A stretch of DNA of 64,000 nucleotides from Myrica gale. Lineage: Eukaryota > Streptophyta > Magnoliopsida > Fagales > Myricaceae. The translations under genes and the position numbers were made by a program. Position 1 is the stretch's first letter, and every line of letters begins with the position of its first letter. Below are positions 33,230 to 46,370 of the stretch, piece by piece. The stretch is from NCBI GenBank assembly GCA_963930655.1, contig OZ005613.1:6518501-6582500 (forward strand). The letters run 5' to 3'. A model generated the notes under the pieces. The model worked only from the letters and a program-made list of their open reading frames with translations, searched no databases and had not been told where the DNA came from.

Positions 33230-36200
33230 AATTCATCCTGAGATGGCTAGCTTGTTACTTATCTTGGACTGTTAATATATCAAATATATTAATTAACCTT
33301 AATTAAACATTGATTTTGACAAGAGTGTATGTGAACAAATTTCGTTTTGGATAATTTACCGAAGTTTAACATAATTAATTGGTGATACTTTAAAAGCCAA
33401 GGTCAAGATAGTCTTGGTTTCGTACCTTTGCAAATGGTATTATTTTAGTACACATGAACTTTATATGATACTATTTATCTAAGAAACGCATATAATATTA
33501 AAGTTGATTATTTAACCTTAAGAGGAAAAAGAGAGTAAAAAAAATTGAAGACGTAAGTTTTATTCTAAATTACTATCACTAGACAGTAATATTTCAAAAA
33601 TATTAATAGCAAAATAAACCCAAAATTATTATTTTAAAAAAATTGTAATCAAAATAAATGATCGAATTGAGGTGATGTTTGATACCTCAAAATATTGGGG
33701 TATCAAAATTTCTAACAAACCAAACACATTCTAAAATTTTTAATATTTATACATATTTCAAATCTTTTAGAAATCTCAATAAATTTTAATTTTTAAAAAT
33801 ATTCTCTAAAATATTAACAAATAAACACCCCTCGATAGATGATGTAACAGTGCAAAGTACGTGTATATTTTTAAAAACATTGTCAGGCGTTAGGAACTAA
33901 AATAATAACGAAAGCATCACATGGAGATTGCTTGATTTTCGTTTATTACGTCCAAAAAATAAATAAATATATAGCAGATAATGGATTGACCAAAATGGAT
34001 CACTCTTTTCACGATCTTGGGATTCTGAAACGGACCAGATTATTGTAACCTACTCACGACATGTTTATTTGTCTAAAATTTTGGGTTTAAAATTTTTAAT
34101 TTTTATACATATATCTTAAACTTTTTACAAACTCTAATAAATTTTAAAATTTAAAATATTCTCAAAATTCCGATAAATATACGCCACTTATTCAAAATTG
34201 ATTGGACCAGAAGCTACACGGACAATGAACATTGATACAATTTGATTTGGATATATATATATATATATATATATTTCCACTTTATGTTTGCAAAGCTCTG
34301 AACCCATTAAGTTTATGGGGCTCAAGCAAATGATCCTCGAATAGTTGTCCAGATACAGATTTCACACTTTGTCAACCAAAGAATCCAGAAATTACATGAT
34401 CATGTTATAAATATTATTTATATTTTTAGAGTTTTGCGCTGGGACGTACGCAATAGTTAAAAGGGAATAGCTGCGTTTATACTTTATTTTAATTAAAAAT
34501 TACGTGACACATAAGGAACTTGATTGAACTTTTAATATATATATATATATATATATTACGAACTTTGACAGATATTTACGAGAAAAAAAAGGGAACGCAG
34601 AACTTGGGTCATGTTCGTTTTGTGAGAAAATTGAGGATTAAATTGAGGATTCGAATTCTTAGTTACTTCATGCTCGACAAATGAAGAAAATTTTGAGAAT
34701 GTTGTGTATTTGTTTCTAAATTTGCCCTGAAAATACTTAAAAAGAATTACTAAACTACCTCCACTCATGCTTAGTTAGAAAAAAAAAACAAAAGGGCACG
34801 TTGGTCATTCTCCTCGAAGCCTGCATGCGGCCTGCAGCAAAGCTGCAATGTCTCCTACGCTTGTCCTTGAAGTTGTCCCCTGCGCCAGGCCGCCAATTGC
34901 ATTTCTTTGCTGACTTTTACCGAAATTTACGCTTTTTTTTTGTATAAAGCAATTCTGACTTTATTTCGTTTCGTCGTTTTGTGTTTTTTTGTTTGTTTTT
35001 TAAATATTTTTTAAATATTTAAATTTTAATAAAAAATTAATAAATTCGAAAAAAATAAAAACAACTTTAAACATCATCATTAATTTTTTTTACACCTCAA
35101 CAACTTCTACACAAACATCAATGCAACTCTAACATCACCTAAAAATTCTAAAAATACTCCAAATCTTACAAAAACATTCACAACCAACATAACCTTGGAA
35201 AATTAATCCATGGTCTTAGCTAACTTACACCTATAAAAGAGAGTCTGACATTTGGCAGAACTTCAAAGCCACTTTTGGTTTGAAAATGAAGTTGCCTTGT
35301 CATAGAATTAATTAGCTTCTTCTTGAGACCTTTTTCTTGATTTCTTCTTTCTTTTGGGTTTTGAAGTCGTTGGTTTGCTTTCTAAATCAAGAACAAGTAG
35401 AAGAAATAAAAAGAAAATAAAAGATACCGCTATATATATATAAACAAAGCACTCTGAATGCATGCCCGCGAGATGGGATCGATGAGGTCAAATGTACAGG
35501 GAAAAGGCAAAAGACAGATGCCATTTATATCTCCAATCAAGCATCAAAGCTTGATTAATTTACAAGAAACTCTCATTCAACTTTGAATTAGATGCCAAAG
35601 TTTAACTCCTTTAGCAAAGGAGAAAATCCAACCAAATTTTACAAGCAAAGTGCTAACCATATCCTTGCTATATATATACACTTGGAACAAAACTAATGAA
35701 ATTTACAATTCAAGCGATCTTCTTGGAACTAATTGTAAATTAAGCCAGCTATATACGTTCCACCTCCCAAAGATCTAATGTGACCCATAATTAGTTCTTA
35801 TGCAAAACCTTTTATATATATGTAATTCCACCCATCGTGGAACTAAACGCATATTTATATCAATCTAATGTATTTCAATTATTCTTACTTCAATCCCATT
35901 GCCTCTCATCAGTGGCTACGTAGCACGTACGTACGATATATAGTCCATGGATTATATATAAAAATATTTTATCTTAAAGATTTATTAAGCTTTGTTTGCT
36001 ATCATTTTTCGGTCTTGTGGAAGTACGGTCTAATTTAAGGCCTGTTCATTCCAATTTGTACGTATTGATTCGTAGATGATCTGTGCCACTTTCGGGTTGA
36101 TATATACAGATACACGAATGATGCAGATTGTTGCAATTTTATAGTAAATGATGGAGATATATTTATATAGACCCAGTTGGAACTTTTTAGGCTGGGTTTG

Positions 36201-38100
36201 TTTTGCCTGAAAATATATTCTTTAAAATTATTTCAGTTTTTTTTTTGTGTTTGGTACAGGTAAAAAAAATGTCAAAAGAAAATATCAAATTAGTCAACAG
36301 AAAATTTTATCTTGCAAGGCTGAAAATAACTTTCATTATTCAAACTGTTTAATTCTTTGTCTATTATTCCCATATTCAATCTTTGCCAATTCAAAGCACT
36401 CAATCACCTTCATCAGGCACGCTTGAGATTTTGTTTTAAATAAAAACTATATTATATTTTTTTATTTTATCTGATATTATTAAATTTTTATTTATCTACA
36501 TGCAAATGCCATAATTTCTTTTAAGTCATATATAGCTGGTGTGTCTAAAAAGAGCCATATATGAATTTTCTGGCTATAGATGCCCGCTTGTATTTTGTTT
36601 TAAATAAAAATTATATTATTTTTTTAATTTTATAGCTACAGGGAGCACATATATAGCTAATATGTCTGAAAATGAGTCACATAAATTTTTTGTCCACATA
36701 TAAAGATAAAACAAGTGGAGACTTAGATTTATAAATGGAGGAACCGCACGTCTCAAAATAAAAAAAATTAAAGCACGATTCTTGATTCCAAAATGGCGCA
36801 AAGTACAAGTATGCGATATATATATTTTTCCTTTATTTTTAATATCTCTATTGACAATAACAAATTGAAATTATGGCAAAATATTTTTTAAATTTCCGGG
36901 TGACAACCAAACACTATATACTCATTTTCAAAGAGTTAGCTAAACATCAAAACTTGTTTAGTTTTTTATGTAAATATTTTCAGTTGTAAACATTTTTCCA
37001 TTTTCTTCATTTTTATGCACCTGAGATTTAAAATTATTTATCAGCTCATCTAAAATTATTATAAAAAATAATGCCAACCATTAGCTATATAATTGCCTTT
37101 TCATTTTTGAATTACAATAAAGAGCTAGCGTACTAGCCCTACAATTACAGCTGGGACATGAATTTTTAATAAGGGAAAAGGTAGCGTCACAAAATCAGTC
37201 GCCAACCCAGAGTCCGATGGCAAATCTGTCTCGTTTGTACCCGTAATTTGCTTCTCATGCACACTGCTTGCTTCCCAAGCATATTCTGCATCTCCTTTTA
37301 CCCTTTTCCTTTCCTTTTTTTTTTTCCCAATTGGATAGTTTAGAATATATTGGCATATTCTTCTTGACTAATTTGGGGCCGTCATTAGAGCTAGCCCGGA
37401 CCACAAATTGTGCCCGACACAAAACGAGCATATTCAACACATTGTGTTCCGTTGGAACAAATCATAATCAAGTAAACAATGTGGTAGTTCTTCGTTCCAG
37501 TGATGAACTGTACAAATGCATGTGGATGTCAAGGTCACGCGCATCGAGAGATTGGCAAGCTCTGTTCTGACTTTGTTGCTTTTTGTTACGGATAAAGAAA
37601 AAAAAACACCCACAACATTGTCATCTTTGCTGGTCAACCCTTTTTATTGTGTGCAAACAAAATTGAGTTTGAAAAATAAAATCACTTCTCTTAAAAATGT
37701 AAACTGATAATATTAAATATAAAAGGATAAGAATGAAACTGAACATATCTGATAGGATACCATGTAGTCAAAAGATCGAGTTTATATAATTTGAGTGAAA
37801 TGAATGTAAATCAGGTGTCCGAATTAATTTAGGCACACCTCAATTAATCTGAAGTGACTCCAAAAACTTAAAACCTTGGACAGCATAGCACCAAGGTCCA
37901 AACCTTAACCGTTAAGCCAATCCTTGAGTTACAATCGATAGAGAATTGAAGCTCAGGAAAAAAAAGGAAAAAATAACGATACATTCTGCCGCGGTTTTTA
38001 AATTCTTTGCCACTTTAAACCAATTAACCTCGCAAAATTACAATGACAACAGGAAATAAAGAATATAAAAAATAGAAAAATATTGAATCACGTAAACCGA
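33230..38100. other. AT-rich intergenic region without recognisable genes
   Basis: Mostly AT-rich DNA with TA microsatellites at 34250-34274 and 34532-34555. Two related segments of about 130 bp (about 33680-33840 and 34055-34190) share TCTAAAATTTTTAATATTTATACATAT-type sequence and are probably MITE remnants. A direct duplication of about 165 bp lies at 36418-36710. Short frames here show no family resemblance. Confidence 0.6.
36418..36710. repeat. Direct duplication, unit of about 165 bp
   Basis: 36418-36580 and 36581-36710 share GCTTG.GATTTTGTTTTAAAT and then GTCT.AAAA.GAG.CA..TA in the same order. The copies are clearly diverged. Confidence 0.6.
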
Positions 38101-38287
38101 GTGCCTGCATCAGACCGTTGAGGGGATAAGCGAAAAGAAGCATCACACAAATGCCATCCCATTCAACACCAAAGCTTTAGCAAAACCCAAACTATAATGC
38201 CCGAGAACCAACTGGGATCAAAGCAACGAGGCAATTCATTCATTGCCAAAATCGAAAGGACTGACCGTAACTCCAAGTTTCTTTGGC

Positions 38288-41200
38288 TTAAGCAGCAATT
38301 GGAGGTTCCTGCATTTAAGAAAGCAAGGTCATAAATCAACTAGCAACTACATTCGGAATTAGGAGTTAAACTTTCTGATTAGGCCAAGAGAAGACTAAAT
38401 CCACTCTTCGCCACGGTTTGTCCACATTAATGGAGAGGAGAGGAAACAAGAAAATGGGATAATGTACTATTTTATAGAGAGCATTGGATACCATATTAAG
38501 TCATTATTTTCCCAAAAACTCAATTTTTGGGAACCACTTTCTGATATTTATGCACACCAGAGGCAAAATTGGAATTGATATATTGCATGTCAACTTATAG
38601 AACCATGGGTTCGTGGCCTTTCTGAACCAGATGCCTTCAACGTTACTGTGCCATCATTAACTATCATAAAAAGGTCAGGATAGAAAGTAGGAAGAATCCA
38701 CCTTTGCAGTCAAGTTTGACACAGCTATATTGAACCTCTCTCTTGTTTTTGTACCCGCAACTTGCCCTGCCTTTGCCACCTTACTAAAAGCTCCATTTAA
38801 CCAGGCTGCTCCTGCAGTAACGTACCTGTACGGCACCAGAAAGTATCAGTAGCGATATTCCATTCTATGATAAAAATAACTAACAGAGATGAGGTTGTCA
38901 GACAATGATCACACTGAAAAGGTCATCATTATCTATACTAACATCTTATGTTTCCAAGGCAACTATAAATACTTCCTCCTTCCAGTTTCTGGATGCTTTC
39001 TTCCAACTGAGGATCCAACCACAAATATTGACAATGATACCTGACCAACTACTTCTATTGCTAGCCCAGGGAATTGATTAGAAGGGGACTGCGCATTGAT
39101 AATATACTAGACAATTAATCATTTCCTTCCCTTTCGACCTCTTTTCTTTTCTCCCCCTACCCAGTACAGCAGAAAAAGACAGAAATAGAAATGGAATTTA
39201 ATTTCTAGTTACTACAATCAAACCAACTTCACTATGGATCTAAGCAAACATCTCATAGATTATATGAAGTATATAACGATAGTAAAGGAGCAACTTCTAT
39301 TGAATCAAAGAGTGTATGCAGATGCTAGGCTGGAAGAAGAAACTAGAACCCATAATGAGCCTAAATAAATAAAATCCTTGTCTGCTGTTTTACAATGCTA
39401 TGTGACTTTCAGAAAGAGATATCCAAAAGGGTTTGATCAGAAGGAAAAGAAAGAACATTTATAAGCTCGTGCAGTCAAAGGAACTTGATGATTAGGATCT
39501 CAGAAGGATACTTCATTATAGGAGACTTTTGGATTTCTTCTAAAGTATCTTTGTTCCAACTGATTAAGACCCAGGAAGTGCTGGATCAATGCCATACCTG
39601 CTTGTTTTAACAGCTGATCCTGTGTCATTCAATTTCCTCTCTGCTGCAAATATTGCAGCCATCGTTTTATCCGACACATGAAGTCTTTGATCAACAGACT
39701 TCACTTTCTCATTCACCACTGAGATCCCGACTGTCAATTTCTCTGTCAATCCAACTCTCTTGTCAAAGGAAGTGACCTTCTCTGATGCACTTGCAGTTAA
39801 TTGATGCTTCTCATCAAATGCTTTAGCCTTGCTCATAGCATCTTGTCCAATGGCTGAACCTTTGGCTAGCATATTTGCAACGACATCCTGTGCTCTACTA
39901 ATTCTTCCATTGCCTGTTGTGTTAGCTTTATCCTGCATGCATAGAGAGATTAAGCCAAGCGCATCAACCACGAGAAAATAATTATTTGCAAATGACCAGA
40001 CAATACTTTCAAGTGTTTCCAATGAAAGTTAAGGCGACATCCTATATTCTTACAGTAGCTATTATGGCTGCCATACCTAATTCTCGCAAGAATCTCATAC
40101 AGGGCATATGATTCATCAACATGGGAACCATATAAATCAAACTATTGGATTTTTTATGGGAAAAAAAATCAGTTCTTTTCAAGAAGAGAGAGATAGAGAG
40201 ATAGGTAGAAAGAGGTTGGGGAGTCAAAAAAAGGGCACAGGAAATCAAATAGGCATCAATTAAAATTAGAAGTTCTAGTTTAACAGAAAGAAAATAGGGA
40301 AGAATAAGAAATGGGATAACGGTGACCTGGTATCCAACTTTGGGGAATATGTTCTTGAATGGAGATGGGGTAAGGAAAATAAGGATGAGGGATAGCGAGG
40401 TGGATCCATACAAAATGACTGGACTGAGGAAAAACCAGTGTTGCCAAGTTACTTGGTACTCTGTTGATCAACACAATCCATACCCAGAGCCAAGGGACTT
40501 TGCATTGACAATGGTATTGAAGGTCGGAAAGTTCATCACGAAGTCCTAAAAAGAGAGTCCAAATGCGCTGCAAACTCTATTGTGGTTCTTGGTAGTTGTT
40601 TTCTTCTAATGCAGATGGAAGTACGAATTAGAAATTGGGATCCATTTGGATCCATCAATCAGCCAGGCATTCCCTAAGATGGAAAGAAATAAGTAGTTGG
40701 TCAGAGCATTCCTTTTTTGAGGAAAGCATCTACCAAAAAAAACTCAGTCAGTAATGAAAACAAGTGATATCTACAACACAATTTTTGACTACCTCAATTG
40801 TTGGATTGCTTCCAATAGGAGTGACACACACAGCATTGTCCACCACCCTTACTTCCTGCATGAATTGTCCTAAATGAATATACAATTTTGGCTACAGGAC
40901 CTGGAAAGGAATTGCATGAACTTTTCCCTAAAATTACCTGCATCTCATGTTTTGCAACATAGTTTTGGACAGATGTTATACTCACAATTTGGTCTACAAT
41001 TGTTGCTCCCTGCAGAACAGGATACATAATGTCACTGGCTAGAAGACATGCAACACAAAGTGCCTATTCCTCTGAATTTAAGAAAGCAATTCTCATCACA
41101 TGAATAAAGACAGAATAGGGAGAAAACAAGAAACTGCCCCTTCAGATAGCACAGGAAATAGCGTGCTCAATTTAGACAATTCATCAAGGCATTGTTGTCC

Positions 41201-44200
41201 ATTCCACTGAGAAAACCACTGGACGCTTGTATAAACCCTTGTTCTAAAAATCGAGGACACCCAAAAGCAATGCTTATGTAGCAATTAAATCACAAAACAA
41301 ACAGTAAAAACTATTTCCAATGAATTTATATGTAGAGAAATGGTCCAATATTCGAACCTTTGATGGTATTACTTGTACCAAAATTTATCTGACATCATTT
41401 AACAGAACGAGATAAGAAAACCAAAGAAAAAACTTTGGGATGGCAATTCAGGAGATCTAGCAATTGCTCATTTCAATCATGCATAAGGTGGGAGAATTGA
41501 ACAAAATGCTATTCATGCAAATAAAGCAGGTTGATGTGAGTAAACAAATTTTCTTCCTTCAAACTATTGCTACTGATAATGTTATCCATGACCAACCACC
41601 CTTTGGCAACTGACGTTCTGCAACAACAACCCAAGTTTTACAGCCAGATGGCAATATAGATTGCAAGCTCATTATTAATACGTGAAATAAGGAATCAAAC
41701 TCTTATTCGAAAGTCAAAATCTGTACCCACACTCCCAGGTGTCGTATCACCATTTTTGAAGGGAGTGCCTACCATCAGTTACAATAGAAGGAATTCTTTA
41801 ACTAATAACTCGGGAGGCAACTTGGCTGAATACCCCTAAACTCTATACAAATTCTTTCCAACTATTACTATTGGTTAATTGATAACACCAACTATCCTAA
41901 ACAGAACAGAAACCAACTGAGCTTACGAAGTAGATGAATTTTTTTACCTTCCATACTCTATCCTTACTACCAACATACACTAACAGAAAGGAGAAGATTT
42001 GGCTTTTCCTTAGGAAAGGCGTGTAACTGGTTCAACAATATAACTCTTGGCTCCCAAAACCAATTTTGACTCCCAACGAGCACACAGAGACAATGACAAA
42101 AGGTTTGTGATTTAGAAAAAAAAATCCTGGGGGCACATTGCATTTAGATATCTTAAATTTGAAAATAGTTTCTGAGGGCCGTGTGTTTCTAAAAGAAGGC
42201 CTTCCTGGAGCAGAAACTAAGAAATCTAATCTAGAAATACCGTCAAGATACAGATAAGCAAGTATTGAGTGCTAACCACAAGGCCACAAGTCTCGTGAAG
42301 CATTTTTTTTATAATTAAGCCAATTTTATTAAAAAGAAGAAAAGACAAAATACACGCGACAAAGGAGTCAACAGTACAAGAGAAAATACTGAGGACGCTC
42401 CCAAGAAGCAAACTAGAGAAGTCAACAAGACTCTCAACCCACAATCCAACAAAACCCTCATCCCACTATCCAACCAGACACACCCAAGAAACCCCACCCG
42501 CCCACAAAGCCAACAAGACACCACAAAAGACCCCTAGCAGACAGCCCGCAACATTTACGTCATCTTAGCGAGAGCAAAAGACCCTTCATAATTAACCGAA
42601 GACTTCAACCCCTTCAACTCCCTGAGCATCCTCCCCCCTGACTTTCTGGACTTTTGCGGAATTAGCGGCACCCGATTTTGTTCCAACGCAGCAAAGAGAT
42701 CCCTCAGTTTTTCCTCTTGACCACCACACGACACCCCAACCATCTGACCCACCGAGGAAACCATGTCCAATACCCACGCCGGAGATTCCCCCCCCATAGC
42801 TTTACCAGGGAAGCTTACCGACAAGGGTTGAGATTCGGGAGCTGGTTCCACCACCTCCAACAAAGACAACTCCCCTCCAAAAGTGCCCTCTGCTTCGCCC
42901 TCCTCAGGAACTCCAACCTCCAACACTGCCCGAGAACATTCCCCCTCCTCCAACCCACCGAGAATAACCCCCTCAGAAGAATCCAGCATCACCCGGTCCT
43001 TCTCGGCAACGCAACTCCCCGGATCGTGCAACTCCTCCAATGGGATCCCACACCTGAACTTCCCAGCCTGGAGATCGGCCAGATCTGGCACCGAAAAGGA
43101 GCCCCCCGTCGTCTCCGGCAAGCCAAGAGAGGAACGGGTTAATTCTGCTCCAACTGCAAGGGACTGTTCCGGCTCCGGAGGTTCGCCGGAACCCAACCCT
43201 GTCACCACAGACATGGTCGCCGGAGGCAGGGCTGCCACCGTCGTGGAGGTCCGGTCAGCATCCGAGAGCCTCACAGCCACCTCCGCCTGTTTGGTCGATG
43301 GGTTCCCGACACCCAACTTGGGTGATGGGTCGGATTCACAGCACCCAGACCCGCCCAGCCCACGGCCCAACTCAGAGCACCCAGACCCATGGCCCAATGC
43401 CAGAGAACCCAGCGCTTTCTCCCCACCCATCCCACGGCCCAACTCAAAGCACCCAGACCCACGGCCCAATGCTAGAGAACCCAGCTCGTTCACCCCATCC
43501 AGCCCCCCCATCGCCCTCTCCCGCTCCACACCAGCGAGAGGCTCATTTTCGAGAGCCAACGTGTTCGATGGACCCGGTGCACAAAGTCCAGCCCCACGGC
43601 CCACCTTCAGAGAATCACATGAGAAACAAACTGACGAGTTTCGTTGTTTCTCAACCAGACTGATGAGGCTTTCCAGCTCATCACGCATGCGCATTAAATG
43701 CGCCCAAAGATTCCCATCAGTCTCAGCCGACTCTGCAGACTCCCCAACACCAAGATTTCGAATGTAATGTACAGGCTTTGTCAGGTTGCCGTTACAAACG
43801 TTCGGCTCACGAAACTCCCCCCCTCCCTCCTCCTTCATCTCCGGCAAGCCGCCCCTCACCAGCTGGGCAAAGGAGACACCCTTCCTAACCACTAGCACTG
43901 CATGCCCCACGCTTGAACGACGTGAAGCATACAATGTGTATAGCATGGCATGCACGTCTTTGCATAGCATGCATAACATTTTGCACAAACTCCATGCATT
44001 GTGAAAAGCAACATATCGACAAAATGTATCAATTGTGCACCAACTCTATTGGCTAGTGATGCTCAGGAGTCATAACAACCTTGAGAGTGTAAAAAAAACA
44101 GTAATATGGTCAAAAAGACACCGTCACATCTCCTGGCATGCCGACAGATTGCTATTCCAAGCTTACATGTTGACAATCATGAAGCGCCTTGAATAAAGTC

Positions 44201-45036
44201 GGGGGGAACCCCACACCGACCTTTGGACTACATGAATTTATGTCATCAGACAACTATATATAACATTTGGAAAAGGAAAGATAAATCCTATTCACCAAGT
44301 CAAATAAGAAAATTACACACTTGACTTCAGTCATAAAAAAGGGGATCGAATGGAGGAAATACCGATAGTAGTAATGCAATTTCAAGTGCTTTTGGATCTT
44401 TGAATGTCACAAATGCAGATTTTGATTGCCCGGACTCACTGCACCCAAGAACAAAAATTAGCATAACGACCCCGTCAGTCCTTCACACACGCGCGAGCTC
44501 ACACACCAAACTCACCCAGATGAAATAACAGGGCGTAGTTGACTAACTTCTACGGTGCATTTTCTTTCCCTCTCTCTCAGCAACCAAGCGGGGAATTATT
44601 AAATACAAACTGAAATAGCTAATACAAAACGAGAATACGCATATTTAGTGTTTCCTTTCTCTTTTTATCTCATTAAACTACAATCATTTTAACAAAATGA
44701 AAATGCAATAGCCATCAATTATTATACGAGAATCAAGCCAGCGAATTAACAGAGATCCAATAATCAGAACTCCAATCAACAAAGATACGCTTAAATAGAG
44801 AAAAAAAATACCGTCGGATCTCAATGTGCTCGATTTCTCCAGAAAATGAGAAGAACTCGTGAATCTCTCTCTCACTAGCTAGATCCGAAACGGGCTTCAC
44901 TTGAACAGTTCTCGTCTGAAAATTCCACGAAAGAACACAAAACGACACCGAAAAGCGAGATTCAGATTTACAGAACCAGGGGAAATACAAAGAAATACCA
45001 GAGGGAGCAAAATTCGTAAACTAGCTAAACCTGCAT
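38288..45036 (-). CDS. BPA1: BPA1-like RNA-recognition-motif protein (binding partner of ACD11)
   Basis: Eight coding exons: 45036-45031 (ATGCAG only), 44915-44812, 44438-44363, 41009-40938, 40855-40793, 39932-39598, 38825-38702 and 38308-38288. They total 801 nt including TAA, giving 266 residues with all phases matching. Residues about 3-75 are an RRM-like fold (TVQVKPVSDLASEREIHEFF, SFSGEIEHIEIR, KSAFVTFKDPKALEIALLLS, GATIVDQIVSI). The C-terminal half is the conserved helical part (VVANMLAKGSAIGQDAMSKA, KAFDEKHQLTASASEKVTSF, YVTAGAAWLNGAFSKVAKAG). Arabidopsis BPA1 has almost the same length and order. BPA1 binds the sphingolipid-transfer protein ACD11 and restrains defence cell death; that role is family knowledge. 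The third intron (41010-44362) is enlarged by a LINE-derived retroposon. Confidence 0.93.
42303..44000 (-). mobile_element. LINE-derived retroposon without ORF2, in BPA1 intron 3
   Basis: On the minus strand the insert ends with GTCTTTTCTTCTTTTTAATA and a poly-A (the T8 run at 42303-42310), like the 3' end of plant L1 LINEs and similar to the tail of the LINE at 51.3 kb. Possible target duplications are GTGAAGCA (42295-42302) and GTGAAAAGCA (44001-44010), imperfect. The body is GC-rich compared with the surrounding intron. Its only long frame is the 477-codon one; reverse transcriptase and endonuclease are absent. Confidence 0.6.
42555..43988 (-). CDS. 477-codon frame within the LINE-derived retroposon (ORF1-like, unassigned)
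   Basis: An uninterrupted frame from an ATG at 43988 to a TGA, unusually long for intron DNA. The start is odd: the first 20 residues are Cys/Met-rich from GCATGC-type repeats, so the ATG may be fortuitous. Around residue 50 is VRKGVSFAQLVRGG. The middle has a repeated element SLALGRGSGCFELGRGMGG, then SLALGHGSGCSELGRGLGG. The rest is Glu/Gly/Ser-rich. The end reads VPLIPQKSRKSGGRMLRELK, then LKSSVNYEGSFALAKMT. This tail resembles the end of LINE ORF1-type plant proteins in my memory, but no zinc knuckle or DUF4283 is present here. Function unknown; it may be translated only if the retroposon is transcribed. Confidence 0.5.
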   Translation of the reverse strand: MCKMLCMLCKDVHAMLYTLYASRRSSVGHAVLVVRKGVSFAQLVRGGLPEMKEEGGGEFREPNVCNGNLTKPVHYIRNLGVGESAESAETDGNLWAHLMRMRDELESLISLVEKQRNSSVCFSCDSLKVGRGAGLCAPGPSNTLALENEPLAGVERERAMGGLDGVNELGSLALGRGSGCFELGRGMGGEKALGSLALGHGSGCSELGRGLGGSGCCESDPSPKLGVGNPSTKQAEVAVRLSDADRTSTTVAALPPATMSVVTGLGSGEPPEPEQSLAVGAELTRSSLGLPETTGGSFSVPDLADLQAGKFRCGIPLEELHDPGSCVAEKDRVMLDSSEGVILGGLEEGECSRAVLEVGVPEEGEAEGTFGGELSLLEVVEPAPESQPLSVSFPGKAMGGESPAWVLDMVSSVGQMVGVSCGGQEEKLRDLFAALEQNRVPLIPQKSRKSGGRMLRELKGLKSSVNYEGSFALAKMT

Positions 45037-45910
45037 TTGCGAATCACAGTGCGTGGAGCTCTGTAGTCGTCGTTGGTGGCTCTGCAAAAGCTTTACGTTA
45101 TGTATGCGTGTTGTGAAGGACGACGAAGGGAGAGACAGGTGGAACAGCTAGTAGATATCTAGAAAGAGACACCGGACAGATTATACCAGAGAGAGAGGGA
45201 GAGACAATGAATGAGAGCAGTTTATCAGGAAAATAATGTTGTTAATATATTAACATTTTGGTCGCCGACTAATGACTTCCCAGTAAATTGCCCCTGGCTT
45301 CTCCCTAAATTTCAGGCTTTATTTAAAACCTTTTTCCTACTGTTTTAAATAGCTGTTATTTTTCTGGTTGCAAAAATTTGATTTTAACTGTCAGTTGCCA
45401 CGCCGGTTAAACACAACATAATTAGTTGTGACACCTGGCTGCCGCCGTTCTCATGGGCACAAATAACTGGTATATCAATAATTAAAATACATACAGATAT
45501 AATTCTTTTCTTTACATACGTAATATGAATAAAATGTATTTGTTTATTTTTTATACAATGGGAAAAAGACTTTGTCAATTACATTATTACCATTAAAACT
45601 TGATACATGAATTTTCTAAGATGCCACAAGTGACGTGTTTACAGTGCTATCACCTTTATATTATTATTTTTGTTTTGTCTGTCTAGTCATAAAATCACGT
45701 GATTCTTGCTTAGTTTGAGTTAAAAAAATTTTAATTCAGTGTTTGTCTTTAAGAGTGTTTTGTAGTTTTTTTTATTATTAAAATTAATTTAGTGGAACCA
45801 AATTTATCAACAATTTATTTGGTAGAGCTTACTTTGTCATACGGTAAAAGTTATAACCCCAAAGCCGCTCCTCGTGAGCATCTGAGCAACATGCTCCTCC
45901 ACTCTTTTTC

Positions 45911-46262
45911 CTAGGGCTGAAAAACCGGAATGCGGTCGGTCCTAATATATTAAAGGACCGGACCGGACCACTTATAAGTGGTCCGGTCCGATTTTACTAA
46001 ATGCGGTCCGGTCCGGACCCCTTAAGTGGTCCAGACTGATTTTAATTTTTTTTCAAAGGGAGAAGTGCATATAAAAATGTTAAGTTTTAGTTTAGATTAA
46101 AATTAAACGTTTTAAGTTTATAATTTGTATTAAAAATTATAAAAAATATTTTTTTTTAATAAATGCGGTCCGGACCGCATTTATTAAAAAAGAGGACCGG
46201 ACCGGACCGCATTTTAAGATCTAGGATCGGACCGGACCGCAAATCCGGTCCGATTTTCCGGT
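45911..46262. repeat. GGTCCGGTCC palindromic MITE nested in the LINE leader
   Basis: Dense self-complementary words (GGACCGGACCGGACC, GGTCCGGTCCGG, AAATGCGGTCC) lie between termini reading CTAGGGCTGAAAAACCGG and TTTTCCGGTCCCTGG. The internal axis of symmetry lies in an AT-rich centre near 46090. It is probably a foldback hAT-type MITE. If the LINE ends are right, it inserted into the LINE. Confidence 0.6.
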
Positions 46263-46370
46263 CCCTGGTGACCCTTCCGTACAACGTGTAATCATTCCTC
46301 TTTTCTGCATCAATCTCACCATTTCTTCTTCCCTCTTTCATCTCCTACTCTGGGCTGGGCCACATCCTTA

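Noticed and set aside
32845-33230. 125- and 86-codon frames upstream of the ankyrin-RCC1 leader exon
   Set aside because: Overlapping frames with no family resemblance, at the divergent promoter side of the gene.
40042-40573. Minus-strand frames between BPA1 exons as separate genes
   Set aside because: They lie in an intron, have no recognisable motif, and the neighbouring BPA1 exons splice in frame without them.
42678-43767. Plus-strand frames of 154 and 294 codons opposite the 477-codon frame
   Set aside because: They are shadows of the longer minus-strand frame, with proline/serine-rich composition expected from the complement of a Gly/Glu-rich repeat coding strand.
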